A stretch of DNA of 64,000 nucleotides from Anopheles merus (GCF_017562075.2 NW_024427740.1:1-64000), one strand, 5' to 3'; shown: positions 34,121-45,482, numbered from the stretch's first letter. Notes: generated by a model not told the origin, from the letters alone. Program-made: numbers and translations.

Positions 34121-35393
34121 CTGGTCTCCCGCGCTGGACTTCAGCGATTCCCGCGCTGGGTCGAGCAAGTTTAGCGCCATCTGTTGGCGAAATGGACGAA
34201 CTATTTATGGGGGTGGAGCAGAAAAACGGTAAAAAAATTTAAAAATATTGGCGCCCATTTTCTCGTCCGCTTCTTCTCCCTCCCTCACCCTGCCTTGCCT
34301 TACTTGCGCTTCTACCCGTGCCTTCCGCCGCCAGCTGATTGGGTGTTTGTGATGTATGCGTTGATTCATATATGTGCATTGCGGTTGTGTATTGTTATTG
34401 GTGGGTGTTAGCATTTATTAATTTGTGTGTGACCTTGAGACGCTGTGGGAGAAGCTGGATTGGGATTTAAAGTGTTATCGGTGTATTGATGGTTTATTTT
34501 ATTTCGTGCCGCTGCTGATGAGACCATTCGATGCCCGTGCCGGTCGAGGGTGACGAAGCCTATTTAAAACAAGCGTAGGAGAACGTCTAACACTAATCTA
34601 ATATTTTTTAATTTGATCATGTTTGATGCTTCAACGACCTTCTAAGCATCATGTAGCACAGTGTATAGTGGCAATATATATTTTTTTTTTAATGTGCCGA
34701 AATCTGTCTCGAGTTTTTGGGGTCTCACACACACACGCACACACACAGCGCGGGGAAAGCAACCGTCCGCTCTACCATGCCGCGATCCCCCACCCCACCC
34801 GGCGCTTTGGATGATGATGCGCTACAAGATAGCTGAACCAGCCTTTCTTCCGATAAGGTAGCCGTACTCGCTCGTGCGGGAGAGGGGGGGGGGGGGGTAT
34901 TGGTGGAGGGTGCGCGCTCGCCTGCGCGCTTTCGTGGGTGCGTGCTTTCGTTCGCGCTTTCGTGGGTGTGCGCTCGCATGCGCGCGTACGTGCAAGTGTG
35001 CGTGCATGCGTGTGTGTGTTTGCGTGTGTGTGTGTGTGTGCGTGCGTGTGGAAACCCCAAAACGGTTTGATTCTGATGCGTACATTTTCATCCACTGCGA
35101 CAACAAAGTCCGTGCATTTTTTATCTCGCTACCTGAGAGACAACACAATTCTGCTAGCGGATGCAAGTTGAAACAAAACTTGAATTGAATTCATACAAAA
35201 GAGGATTCTGGATTTGTTTATTACGGTGCGCGTATGGTGCTGCACATGTCCGTCCAGAATCTGGCGGCTTGTTGGCTGGGCAAGCCGGTATCATGACGCC
35301 GAGCGACCGGCACTGCCTTGGAATGGGTTCGGCTCGGGAGGTTAATGTCCTTTGGTCGAGTGCATTCCGTGCATTTGTCGCGTCACATCGGTA

Positions 35394-36236
35394 GCCCGGC
35401 AGCATCAAAGACAAGCCAAACTCTTCCCCGGGCGTGGAATGTTATGCTAATTTCTTCTTATTATATTATTATTGTTGGCGTAATAGCCAGCGCGATCATG
35501 CCGGCCATTTTAGGACTTGAGTACCACGTAGCCGGTTTGTCAGCCCTTGCTACGGCGGACGGTTCATACGTGGTTAGAACCCGCGACGGGCATGCTGTTA
35601 CGATGTGCGGAATGGTGGCGGTGCCGCTGGACAGCTCCTATCTTGCGGGCAACTTGCATACTGTCACACTGTCTCCTACCCGATGCATACGCTGCAGGCA
35701 TAGGGAAGGATGCACCTCCACAATAAAAAAAAACACCGTCATGAACCAGCGGCGGATCTAACGGTAGGCGGACTAGGCGGTCGCCGAAGATCTCTAGTCT
35801 GTAGTATGCCGTATGTCTACAAGTGGACAGAGGCCTCGTAAAAAAATAAAACAACAACAACAAGTGGACAGAGTATTAGCGATAAAGGCCCCGGGAAAGA
35901 TGGTCCTGTGGCTGGAGAAACATTTACCCCCCCCCCCCCTCCCCCATGCCGACAACAATTTTAGGGCCTGTGATGATCGTAGGGGTCCCACTCCCTCCCC
36001 CCCCCGCGCCAACGATTTAAGTATACTGTTATATCTCCCAACAGCTGTACCCCCTCCAGTACCCCTCCTCCCGGTCATCAGTTACCATTTACAGCGACCG
36101 TCTTTCCGCCTAGGGCACCCGATTCCCCTACTCCGTCACTGTCATGAACACCTTCCTTTCTTTGACCGGTCGATCATAACATTCCGGAAGAGCATACATT
36201 CGGCGACAGTTTTGCATACACACGCACACTCACACC
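35394..36236. other. ~840-bp segment present in nested E copies but absent from the solo E copy
   Basis: Between cacatcggtag and gcgcaggcgg the nested copies carry about 840 bp that the solo copy (near 24690-24715) lacks. The segment includes a reverse SINE-like piece (about 35455-35620) and a hAT-like end with cagcggcggatctaac (35752 onward). The mirror image lies at about 37290-38135. Confidence 0.7.
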
Positions 36237-36648
36237 CATGCGCAGGCGGCTTGGTATATCTGTGTAATCTACACCATACGAAAGCAAAAGCTTAGTGTAA
36301 TAAATTATGCTTTATGTTTAGCACGTTCAGTTCGATGGCAGGCCCCAGGGACTGCCAGTGAACTTTCCAGTATGCCGATTTTACAATCAGCTTGCGTTCT
36401 AGATGCCGGCGGAACGGAATGTTGATGAAAAACAGCGCCAGGCTGAACGTGCTAATGCGAATTAGGGTTCTGCCCGTTGCACAGCAAACCCTCCAGCGTG
36501 AGCTAGCGATTCCTTGGTCATTTTTTACATTGCAGCGATTGAACTCATTGCGCTTTTTTGGTTTGATTTGTGAAAATGCAACTTCCTCGCTGCAATGTTT
36601 AGTAACGGCTTTTTAAGCGCCACAGCAACTCATGAGCATTGGCCACAA

Positions 36649-39482
36649 CCCGCTGCGCAAAGCGACGCAAGAAATCATGGCGTTCGGAGAATTTTATCAT
36701 GCCTTCTTTTTCCCTCCAACGGCAAATTTGTCAAGCAGCCAGTCGAGCTACCCGTCCCTGGCTCCGCCTCATACCCCTCGCCTGAACGCGCTGTCGAAGG
36801 TTTAGATGTGTTGGTGCGTCAGACGGCCAATCGCTGTCAGCCGTCGTCCGTGCTTTTTTCCCTCCATAGCGCTATCTCTTTCTCGCTTGTGGCCAATGCT
36901 CATGAGTTGCTGTGGCGCTTAAAAAGCCGTTACTAAACATTGCAGCGAGGAAGTTGCATTTTCACAAATCAAACCAAAAAAGCGCAATGAGTTCAATCGC
37001 TGCAATGTAAAAATGACCAAGGAATCGCTAGCTCACGCTGGAGGGTTTGCTGTGCAACGGGCAGAACCCTAATTCGCATTAGCACGTTCAGCCTGGCGCT
37101 GTTTTTCATCAACATTCCGTTCCGCCGGCATCTAGAACGCAAGCTGATTGTAAAATCGGCATACTGGAAAGTTCACTGGCAGTCCCTGGGGCCTGCCATC
37201 GAACTGAACGTGCTAAACATAAAGCATAATTTTATTACACTAAGCTTTTGCTTTCGTATGGTGTAGATTACACAGATATACCAAGCCGCCTGCGCATGGG
37301 TGTGAGTGTGCGTGTGTATGCAAAACTGTCGCCGAATGTATGCTCTTCCGGAATGTTATGATCGACCGGTCAAAGAAAGGAAGGTGTTCATGACAGTGAC
37401 GGAGTAGGGGAATCGGGTGCCCTAGGCGGAAAGACGGTCGCTGTAAATGGTAACTGATGACCGGGAGGAGGGGTACTGGAGGGGGTACAGCTGTTGGGAG
37501 ATATAACAGTATACTTAAATCGTTGGCGCGGGGGGGGGAGGGAGTGGGACCCCTACGATCATCACAGGCCCTAAAATTGTTGTCGGCATGGGGGAGGGGG
37601 GGGGGGGTAAATGTTTCTCCAGCCACAGGACCATCTTTCCCGGGGCCTTTATCGCTAATACTCTGTCCACTTGTTGTTGTTGTTTTATTTTTTACGAGGC
37701 CTCTGTCCACTTGTAGACATACGGCATACTACAGACTAGAGATCTTCGGCGACCGCCTAGTCCGCCTACCGTTAGATCCGCCGCTGGTTCATGACGGTGT
37801 TTTTTTTTTATTGTGGAGGTGCATCCTTCCCTATGCCTGCAGCGTATGCATCGGGTAGGAGACAGTGTGACAGTATGCAAGTTGCCCGCAAGATAGGAGC
37901 TGTCCAGCGGCACCGCCACCATTCCGCACATCGTAACAGCATGCCCGTCGCGGGTTCTAACCACGTATGAACCGTCCGCCGTAGCAAGGGCTGACAAACC
38001 GGCTACGTGGTACTCAAGTCCTAAAATGGCCGGCATGATCGCGCTGGCTATTACGCCAACAATAATAATAATAATAAGAAGAAATTAGCATAACATTCCA
38101 CGCCCGGGGAAGAGTTTGGCTTGTCTTTGATGCTGCCGGCTACCGATGTGACGCGACAAATGCACGGAATGCACTCGACCAAAGGACATTAACCTCCCGA
38201 GCCGAACCCATTCCAAGGCAGTGCCGGTCGCTCGGCGTCATGATACCGGCTTGCCCAGCCAACAAGCCGCCAGATTCTGGACGGACATGTGCAGCACCAT
38301 ACGCGCACCGTAATAAACAAATCCAGAATCCTCTTTTGTATGAATTCAATTCAAGTTTTGTTTCAACTTGCATCCGCTAGCAGAATTGTGTTGTCTCTCA
38401 GGTAGCGAGATAAAAAATGCACGGACTTTGTTGTCGCAGTGGATGAAAATGTACGCATCAGAATCAAACCGTTTTGGGGTTTCCACACGCACGCACACAC
38501 ACACACACACGCAAACACACACACGCATGCACGCACACTTGCACGTACGCGCGCATGCGAGCGCACACCCACGAAAGCGCGAACGAAAGCACGCACCCAC
38601 GAAAGCGCGCAGGCGAGCGCGCACCCTCCACCAATACCCCCCCCCCCCCTCTCCCGCACGAGCGAGTACGGCTACCTTATCGGAAGAAAGGCTGGTTCAG
38701 CTATCTTGTAGCGCATCATCATCCAAAGCGCCGGGTGGGGTGGGGGATCGCGGCATGGTAGAGCGGACGGTTGCTTTCCCCGCGCTGTGTGTGTGCGTGT
38801 GTGTGTGAGACCCCAAAACTCGAGACAGATTTCGGCACATTAAAAAAAAATATATATTGCCACTATACACTGTGCTACATGATGCTTAGAAGGTCGTTGA
38901 AGCATCAAACATGATCAAATTAAAAAATATTAGATTAGTGTTAGACGTTCTCCTACGCTTGTTTTAAATAGGCTTCGTCACCCTCGACCGGCACGGGCAT
39001 CGAATGGTCTCATCAGCAGCGGCACGAAATAAAATAAACCATCAATACACCGATAACACTTTAAATCCCAATCCAGCTTCTCCCACAGCGTCTCAAGGTC
39101 ACACACAAATTAATAAATGCTAACACCCACCAATAACAATACACAACCGCAATGCACATATATGAATCAACGCATACATCACAAACACCCAATCAGCTGG
39201 CGGCGGAAGGCACGGGTAGAAGCGCAAGTAAGGCAAGGCAGGGTGAGGGAGGGAGAAGAAGCGGACGAGAAAATGGGCGCCAATATTTTTAAATTTTTTA
39301 CCGTTTTTCTGCTCCACCCCCATAAATAGTTCGTCCATTTCGCCAACAGATGGCGCTAAACTTGCTCGACCCAGCGCGGGAATCGCTGAAGTCCAGCGCG
39401 GGAGACCAGCCAAATCTGCGCTGGCCAGCGCAGATTTTGGTACATTTCCTGCGCTGGAAACTGCTCGAATTTGCGCAGCGGG
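36649..39482 (-). mobile_element. element E, inner full-length inverted copy (2834 bp)
   Basis: Full-length copy in minus orientation with 13-bp inverted termini. AA flanks both ends (36647-36648 and 39483-39484). It sits exactly between the long arm and the ~240-bp right end of the outer copy. Sequence differences to the outer copy are few single bases and homopolymer length changes. Confidence 0.92.
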
Positions 39483-39723
39483 AAGCGAGAAAGAGATAGC
39501 GCTATGGAGGGAAAAAGCACGGACGACGGCTGACAGCGATTGGCCGTCTGACGCACCAACACATCTAAACCTTCGACAGCGCGTTCAGGCGAGGGGTATG
39601 AGGCGGAGCCAGGGACGGGTAGCTCGACTGGCTGCTTGACAAATTTGCCGTTGGAGGGAAAAAGAAGGCATGATAAAATTCTCCGAACGCCATGATTTCT
39701 TGCGTCGCTTTGCGCAGCGGGAA

Positions 39724-39799
39724 CCTAATCTTAGTTTCCTAACGCTTTGTTTTATGCAATTCAAATTTATGTTCGAAAATAATTATTCTAATTCCAACA
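39724..39799 (-). repeat. 3' LTR of BEL element, proximal part
   Basis: 76 bp identical to 45668-45743 by eye. On the minus strand it starts tgttggaattagaat. Confidence 0.92.
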
Positions 39800-39812
39800 T
39801 TCCCGGCCACCA
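39800..39812 (-). other. BEL polypurine tract
   Basis: On the minus strand ggtggccgggaa directly precedes the LTR start tgttgg. Confidence 0.7.
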
Positions 39813-40015
39813 AGAAGAACTTCTTTAAATTTCATGCAATATATAAATTCAAACTGAGTTCAAAAAAAGAATTCAAAAAAAGTTCGACTCTTGAACCTGA
39901 CGCTTATCTCCTATCATACTGCTCGTGTGTGTAGATGTGTGAATGTGTGTTGCGTGTATCTTGTTCTGCCATGAGTGCGAAATGTAAACAATGTCGCGTG
40001 GCTTGCAGCTGCGCG

Positions 40016-40365
40016 TTACTCAGTGCCAGTGGTTTCCTTCTGCTCTAAGTTGCTAATTACGTCCGGATTAGGCAAAACTGCCAGACGATTAGCTGCGCGG
40101 ACGATTTGCTTCCCTGAAGCAGTGCGCAGTGTAACGACGCGAACAACATCGTCCTTTCCAGGGTGTACTGCAACGATGCGCCCCATCGGCCACGAGGTAG
40201 GATGTACATTGTCTTCCTTAATAATCACCAGTGTATTTTCTTTCAGAACCGCTGATTTCCCGTTGCAATATTTGGCTCGAGCTTGTAACTGCTGCAGGTA
40301 CTCCGGATACCATCGAGCCCAAATGGTTTGCAGATGTTTTGTACCAACTGGTATTCCCTCAAATA
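40016..40365 (-). CDS. pol: BEL integrase C-terminal segment (DUF5641-like)
   Basis: The minus-strand frame ends at 40016 and contains LVIIKEDNVHPTSWPMGRIV, then VHPGKDDVVRVV and RAANRLAVLP. This is the conserved C-terminal domain of BEL/Pao integrases. The frame differs by one from the upstream integrase segment; the switch lies at about 40345-40365. It is the last piece of the polyprotein and lies about 200 bp from the polypurine tract. Its stop is the natural polyprotein end. Confidence 0.8.
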
Positions 40366-40884
40366 GTTGCTCGGTGTCTCGGTGTAATCGATGATTGGTA
40401 CCGCTTGCAGATTGCCACCGACGAGGAAGTGTCCCGGTGTCAATGGTTCCAAGTCCGACGGCTCATCGGATAGAGGTGTAATTGGTCGCGAATTCAAACA
40501 TTGCTCTACCTGGGCAAGTAGGGTAAGCATGCTCTCCTGTGTGATGCTTGTTGTTCCTATTGTTCTGACTATATGCTTTTTAGCTGCCTTCACCGCCGCC
40601 TCCCATAAACCTCCAAAATGTGGTGCTCTTGGTGGGATAAACTTCCACTTCATATGATTCATCGCGCACCAATCAAATATAGCAGCTCGATCGTGTTCGT
40701 CGCTCTTTAGCATCTTGTAGACGCGATTCAGCTCATGTGCCGCTCCCTTAAAGGTGGTTGCATTGTCGGAATGCAGTTCACTGATTTGACCACGACGTGC
40801 AATCAAACGACGAAGTGCATTGATAAATGCTGTTGATGTTAAATCGCCAACCAGTTCGATATGTACCGCTCTTGTTGAAAACAT
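40243..40884 (-). CDS. pol: BEL integrase core segment
   Basis: A 213-codon frame with the second and third catalytic residues of the DDE integrase: the Asp in LHSDNATTFKGA and the Glu in FGGLWEAAVKAAKKHI. A segment typical of BEL integrases follows (PLTPGHFLVGGNL). The first Asp is in the preceding segment. The frame shift that separates the two lies at an A run on the plus strand near 40878-40881. The last 40 or so codons of this frame are out of register with the family. Confidence 0.88.
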   Translation of the reverse strand: MFSTRAVHIELVGDLTSTAFINALRRLIARRGQISELHSDNATTFKGAAHELNRVYKMLKSDEHDRAAIFDWCAMNHMKWKFIPPRAPHFGGLWEAAVKAAKKHIVRTIGTTSITQESMLTLLAQVEQCLNSRPITPLSDEPSDLEPLTPGHFLVGGNLQAVPIIDYTETPSNYLREYQLVQNICKPFGLDGIRSTCSSYKLEPNIATGNQRF

Positions 40885-42374
40885 ACAAATATGGCGATGT
40901 ATGCTTTAATCGGACTTCTGTTGCGTATGGTTTGTTTTATATAGATTGGTCCGCAATAGTCTACTCCGCATACTGAGAATGGTCTTGTTGGTGTGACTCG
41001 TGATGTTGGCAAATCGGCGATACTTTGCTTAAGAAGTGTGGGTTTGGCCTTAAAACATGCGTGGCAACTGTGGTACACAGACTTGCTTAAATTGCGACCG
41101 CCAATTATCCAAAAGCTTTGGCGTAGTGTTTTTAAAAGCAGTTGTGGTGCAGCATGCAGCTTACTCAAGTGTATCGAAACAGCTAGTAGTGCGGACAGTG
41201 GATGTTTCGATGATAATATTACCGGGTGTTTTTCTGATTCCGACAGATGTGCGTTACTGAGCCGGCCACCAATGCGCAGAATACCTTGCGTATCTATGAA
41301 AGGGGAAATCCATTTCAGTTTGGAGTTCTTCGGAATCTCTTTGCCCTTCTGCAGGTGTTGTATCTCCTCGGAAAAGGTGTCTTGTTGCGAAAGATAACAC
41401 AACTTGAGTTCTGCCGCCTTGAGTTCGTCTACAGTGAGCGGTGGGATATCCTTAGCATGGACCTTGTTTCCTACGCGGCGCTTTGCGTTTTGTATAAAGC
41501 GCAAACAATGTGCAACAACTCTTTGCAGTTTGTGGTAGATCGAAAATCGTGAGAACAAACTGTTTCGAAATTCGCAGATTAATGCTGTGCTTGCAACCCG
41601 TGACGATAGTTTTTCTTCTTCTGCGCTCTCATCTTCGCTTGGTGATGGTGTGTTCTGTGGCCATTCTTCCGAGTTGCGTGCTAACCAATGTGGCCCGTGC
41701 CACCAGCGCTCACACACTAGCAACTTTTCCGGCGTTAAACCTCGCGAAATGTCGTCTGCTGGATTGTCCGAGCCTGGAACATGCTTCCAGCATTGTATTC
41801 CAGCCGTGTGCTGAATTTTTGCAACCCTGTTTGCAACGAAGGGCTTCCATCGATTTGGTGCTGAATTCAGCCAGTGAAGGACAGTCATGGAATCGGTCCA
41901 ACAGATGGTGGTAGCAGAAATTTTCAGTGATTGCTGGACTTTCTCGTAAAGAAGTGTGGCTAGTCGTGCTGCACATAATTCCAATCGAGCTATGGAATGT
42001 GAATTGGATAACGCAACGACCTTTGACTTGGCTGTTAGCAGCTGCACGGTGACTCCTTCCATGCTTTCAGCCCGAATGTAGCAACAAGCACCATATGCTA
42101 GTTGTGATGCGTCAGCAAAGATATGAATTTGCAGACTTGTTGCCGTGCATTGCGATATGTACCGTGGGACTGTCAAATTGCGTAGTGAAGATAATGTAGA
42201 GTGAAATTTCGACCATTCATGCTGTAAGTGCGATGGTAGCTCGCTGTCCCAGTCATATGCCTTTCCATGAATCTTGAGAGCCCATAGTTGCTGCATGAAC
42301 ATCTTTGCGATGATGATCGTTGGGCCCAGTAGCCCGAGGGGATCAAATATCTTGGCGATATATGACAAAATTAA
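40839..42374 (-). CDS. pol: BEL reverse transcriptase end, RNase H and integrase N-terminus
   Basis: It begins in the reverse transcriptase thumb region (AKIFDPLGLLGPTIIIAK), a hallmark of BEL/Pao. RNase H follows with IFADASQLAYGACCYI, ARLELCAARLA and CWTDSMTVLHWL. Next come PGSDNPADDISRG and the integrase HHCC zinc domain (LSKLHAAPQLLLKTLRQSFW through CHACFKAK). The first catalytic Asp of the integrase core is in GVDYCGPIYIK. The frame is open for about 510 codons and closes at 40839 after a single-base shift. Confidence 0.9.
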   Translation of the reverse strand, partial: LILSYIAKIFDPLGLLGPTIIIAKMFMQQLWALKIHGKAYDWDSELPSHLQHEWSKFHSTLSSLRNLTVPRYISQCTATSLQIHIFADASQLAYGACCYIRAESMEGVTVQLLTAKSKVVALSNSHSIARLELCAARLATLLYEKVQQSLKISATTICWTDSMTVLHWLNSAPNRWKPFVANRVAKIQHTAGIQCWKHVPGSDNPADDISRGLTPEKLLVCERWWHGPHWLARNSEEWPQNTPSPSEDESAEEEKLSSRVASTALICEFRNSLFSRFSIYHKLQRVVAHCLRFIQNAKRRVGNKVHAKDIPPLTVDELKAAELKLCYLSQQDTFSEEIQHLQKGKEIPKNSKLKWISPFIDTQGILRIGGRLSNAHLSESEKHPVILSSKHPLSALLAVSIHLSKLHAAPQLLLKTLRQSFWIIGGRNLSKSVYHSCHACFKAKPTLLKQSIADLPTSRVTPTRPFSVCGVDYCGPIYIKQTIRNRSPIKAYIAIFVCFQQERYISNWLAI

Positions 42375-42613
42375 CCTTTCGTCATGCTGGGTGTTGTAGG
42401 TGGTATCTCAATACGAAACCGTAGTGTATCAGTTGCCGGTTCCCAAACGATGCCTAGTGTGGATACTTGTTTCGAGCTCTTCCACTCGTGCGAGAGTTGT
42501 ACCGCCACATCTTCTGAAGGAACGTTCTTCAATGCTTCGGAGCGGTTCGATGCCCATTTCTTCAGCGTGAAACCAGCTGAATTTAGCATGTCTGAGATTT
42601 GCCTTGTATAACG
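42371..42613 (-). CDS. pol: BEL reverse transcriptase, short middle segment
   Basis: Between two frame breaks, about 80 codons continue the reverse transcriptase with MLNSAGFTLKKWASN and STLGIVWEPATDTLRF, the region after the catalytic box. The upstream break lies near 42613-42614 and the downstream one at a T run (plus strand 42377-42379). Both shift in the same sense. Confidence 0.82.
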   Translation of the reverse strand, partial: RYTRQISDMLNSAGFTLKKWASNRSEALKNVPSEDVAVQLSHEWKSSKQVSTLGIVWEPATDTLRFRIEIPPTTPSMTKG

Positions 42614-45249
42614 ATTGCTTCGGACAAATCATCGGTACCCGTTAGCAAATCATCTACGTAAAAATCGTTCATGACCGCGTTCATTGCCAAAGGATACTCT
42701 TCCTTGTGGTCAAGAGCAATCTGTTTGAGGGTCCTGGTTGCCAAAAATGGAGCAGAGGCTGTGCCGTACGTAACCGTCTGTAGCTCAAAGGTCGATATAG
42801 GATCTGCAGGATGTTCTCTGTACCGGATGCGTAGATAGTTACGGTCATGAGGGCTATGTAAAATTTGCCGATACATCTTCTCTACGTCTGCAGTGAGAGC
42901 AATGGCACGAGAACGAAACCGAAGGATAATCGATAAAAGATCTTCTTGAACGACTGGTCCCACTAAGAGTTTATCGTTCAATGAGTAACCACTCGAAGTC
43001 TTACAGGATGCATCGAACACGACACGCACCTTCGTGGTTGTGCTTGACTCTTTAACGACAGCGTGATGTGGGAGGTTATAATGCTCTACCGAATCGTTTG
43101 CAGGACTGGTAAGCCGCTTCATATGCCCCAAATGCTCATATTCTTTCATAAATTTCACATACTCTTCTTTCATTTTAGCATTGGTGTTCAACCGCCGTTC
43201 GATAGAACGCAGTCTGCGATCGGCTATTTCCTTCGACTCTCCTAAAACGATATTAGGGTTGGAGTTAAATGGCAAACTAACGACATACCTTCCACTTGAG
43301 TTGCGAACAGTTGTTGCTGCGAAATGCTTCTCGCAAGCATTCTCCTCAACCGATAGCACAGGATCCTCGGCTATGGTTTCACTCTCCCAGAACCGCTGCA
43401 TGGTCTCCTCCAGTGGGGTGTCGTATGCAGATAGATGGCACAGCCGCGGACCGACTGACGAATGATGAGTGTTGCCGGTGACAACCCAACCAAAGTGGGT
43501 TTCGACCAGCCACGGTTTGCCTCTACCGATAGAGCACTTGCGACCGGTGTGGAGCTCCCAGAACGTATCGCCTCCGATGACGATGTCGATTTGCCCCGGA
43601 CTGTTAAAGGTGCTGTCCGCCAATGCCACGTCCGGCATTTTCCATGAAGAGACGTCCGTTGGTGATGTAGGGATGTTTGCGGATGGCGTGTCCAGAACCA
43701 AGAAAGTCATCTCCGTTGCGAGGGGTTGTGTCTTGGACTGAACGGTAGCGACGATGGAACCCTTGATCTGCTGTACTGCATTGCCGATGCCCGATACAGC
43801 GACGTTGACCCTTTTGCGACTCGTCAGCAGTTTCCGTGCGAACTCCTCAGCGATGAAATTCGACATGGATCCCGAATCCAACAACGCCCTTGCTTCATGG
43901 GTGTTCCCGTAGTCATCCTTGATCTGGATGTTTGCCGTCGCCAGAAACACATTGTCTTCATTCGACTGAGCTGACAATGTTACCGTTGCGGGTGGAGCAT
44001 AGGGTGGTGAATGATGTAGAAGTGTGTGATGACGCTCACGACACGTGCGACACGAATAATCCGACTTGCACGCTCTAACCTGATGATTGCTGCTCAAACA
44101 GTTCCAGCACAGCCGCTTCGATGCGACGACGTCCCGTCGCTGTTGGACCTCCTTGGCGATGAACACTGGACAGTTGCGCAGTGTGTGGTCTTCGGAACAC
44201 TCCAATGGACACTTTGGCTGTTGGGTGTGCGCAGTCGATGCAGCAGGAGCCGAGCGAGATGTAGCTGCATTCGCGATGAATCTCCGTTGCCCTGGTTGAC
44301 GAATGAGACCGGCCACCTTGATACCACTAGCTGCTTGATCCTTCACGAAGTTGTTGGTCGATTTCAAGATTTGGATACGATCTTGCACGAAGTCGATCAC
44401 ATCCTTATATTTGTCCGTCGTGAAGTGCACGGAATGTTTCTCCCAAGCCAACAATGTCTCTCGATCCAACTTCATCAGCAGCATGTTTGAGAGGGGTGTG
44501 TCCCACGAGTCAACCGGTTCGTTCAGCTTTTTCAACCCGTTGACGAAGCGGGTGAATTCATCCACCAGGTGCGTGAGCTTGTCAACGCACACCAATTGCA
44601 CTCCCGGAAGGTAGTGCAATTTGCGATAGTATTCGCGAATCAAAAGACGAGAATTGTCGTACCGTTTAAGAAGCGCCGCCCAGGTAACCGAATAGTTGTC
44701 CGCCGTTAAAGGTGTATGCTCGAAGGGTACCGCCGCGTCCCCCTTCAACGATGACAGTAAGTATTGTAGCTTCGCGATAGATGGAAGCTCGGCTGAAGCG
44801 TCGATCATTGCGATGAAGCGATCTCGGAAAGAAAGCCATTTTGTGTGATCTCCGTCAAATGTTGGAAGTTCGATTTTGGGCAAACGTAAATTTGGCGCGT
44901 GGGGTCGACCGAATGCAAGCGTTGAGGAAGCCAAGCCCGTTGTATCGTTGAGCGAACCTTCTTCCTTTGGCTGTCTTTCCCGTAGAAATGATTTTAGCTT
45001 GCGACAGCGTTCTTCAATGTCGATCCGTTCCATTATGCTGGCTTCGACCGCTTCGTCTTTATCTTCAAGCTCTTCCAGTTTCGAAACTGCGGTGAAAAAC
45101 TCTTCCTTATGTTTCGCCAGATCTTCTAACACCTCCGGAATCTGCTTGGCATCATCACTCGAATATTTCGCCTGGAACCGTTCCAGCGATTTTATGTTCT
45201 CCAGGGCGATCCTCTTTTTCAGTTGCACTGCCTTAATTTTCTTATCCAT
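42583..45249 (-). CDS. gag-pol: BEL Gag-protease-reverse transcriptase polyprotein (N-terminal part)
   Basis: About 888 codons from the Met at 45249 (MDKKIKAVQL); the frame is open nine codons further up, from 45276, but the downstream Met fits the family better. Order: coiled-coil-like N-terminus; gag core (FDGDHTKWLSFRDRF near residue 140); two cysteine clusters (CWNCLSSNHQVRACKSDYSCRTC near 390-420); aspartic protease (ALLDSGSMSNFIAEEFA near 465); BEL-specific linker; reverse transcriptase with VVFDASCKTSSGYSLNDKL and the catalytic FYVDDLLTG box near the end. Gag and Pol share one frame, as usual for BEL/Pao. The frame ends just after the catalytic box by a single-base shift. Confidence 0.93.
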   Translation of the reverse strand: MDKKIKAVQLKKRIALENIKSLERFQAKYSSDDAKQIPEVLEDLAKHKEEFFTAVSKLEELEDKDEAVEASIMERIDIEERCRKLKSFLRERQPKEEGSLNDTTGLASSTLAFGRPHAPNLRLPKIELPTFDGDHTKWLSFRDRFIAMIDASAELPSIAKLQYLLSSLKGDAAVPFEHTPLTADNYSVTWAALLKRYDNSRLLIREYYRKLHYLPGVQLVCVDKLTHLVDEFTRFVNGLKKLNEPVDSWDTPLSNMLLMKLDRETLLAWEKHSVHFTTDKYKDVIDFVQDRIQILKSTNNFVKDQAASGIKVAGLIRQPGQRRFIANAATSRSAPAASTAHTQQPKCPLECSEDHTLRNCPVFIAKEVQQRRDVVASKRLCWNCLSSNHQVRACKSDYSCRTCRERHHTLLHHSPPYAPPATVTLSAQSNEDNVFLATANIQIKDDYGNTHEARALLDSGSMSNFIAEEFARKLLTSRKRVNVAVSGIGNAVQQIKGSIVATVQSKTQPLATEMTFLVLDTPSANIPTSPTDVSSWKMPDVALADSTFNSPGQIDIVIGGDTFWELHTGRKCSIGRGKPWLVETHFGWVVTGNTHHSSVGPRLCHLSAYDTPLEETMQRFWESETIAEDPVLSVEENACEKHFAATTVRNSSGRYVVSLPFNSNPNIVLGESKEIADRRLRSIERRLNTNAKMKEEYVKFMKEYEHLGHMKRLTSPANDSVEHYNLPHHAVVKESSTTTKVRVVFDASCKTSSGYSLNDKLLVGPVVQEDLLSIILRFRSRAIALTADVEKMYRQILHSPHDRNYLRIRYREHPADPISTFELQTVTYGTASAPFLATRTLKQIALDHKEEYPLAMNAVMNDFYVDDLLTGTDDLSEAIVIQGKSQTC

Positions 45250-45463
45250 TGCACAAAGAAAATACTGCGATATCACACGAAAATAACGAACAAAGCGATG
45301 GCGCGAAATTCAAAATGATGGCGTGTAACCGACCGTTGCCCTTGATGCGGGGCGATATGCGATGGCGGGAATTGTCACGGAATGACTTGCACACTTGACG
45401 ACGAATACCGAATTCCACTCTTGATGCAGAATGAAACTTATTTCTTCTCCGTATATCACGATC

Positions 45464-45482
45464 CGGCTCGAAGGACCAAAAA
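45464..45482 (-). other. BEL primer-binding-site region
   Basis: On the minus strand tttttggtccttcgagcc lies directly after the 5' LTR. The tgg start fits a tRNA 3' end; the tRNA was not assigned. Confidence 0.6.

Larger units (their letters stand above)
34047..39721 (+). mobile_element. element E (outer copy) split by inverted element E (inner copy)
   Basis: The outer copy runs 34047-36648 and resumes at 39483 or 39485 to 39721. Its termini are cccgctgcgcaaa and the complement. It has AA on both sides (34045-34046 and 39722-39723) where the uninterrupted 5' LTR shows a single AA, so insertion duplicated two bases. The inner copy (36649-39482) is in opposite orientation. The arms 34047-36648 and about 36890-39482 are near-identical inverted repeats around a ~245-bp spacer. 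No transposase is encoded. Confidence 0.92.

Noticed and set aside
35813..36295. 160-codon proline-rich frame and its mirror copy at 37240-37710
   Set aside because: It is duplicated only because the E arms are duplicated, runs through C-rich simple sequence and shows no domain.
42583..45286. Many plus-strand open frames of 60-154 codons
   Set aside because: They are antisense shadows of the BEL polyprotein.
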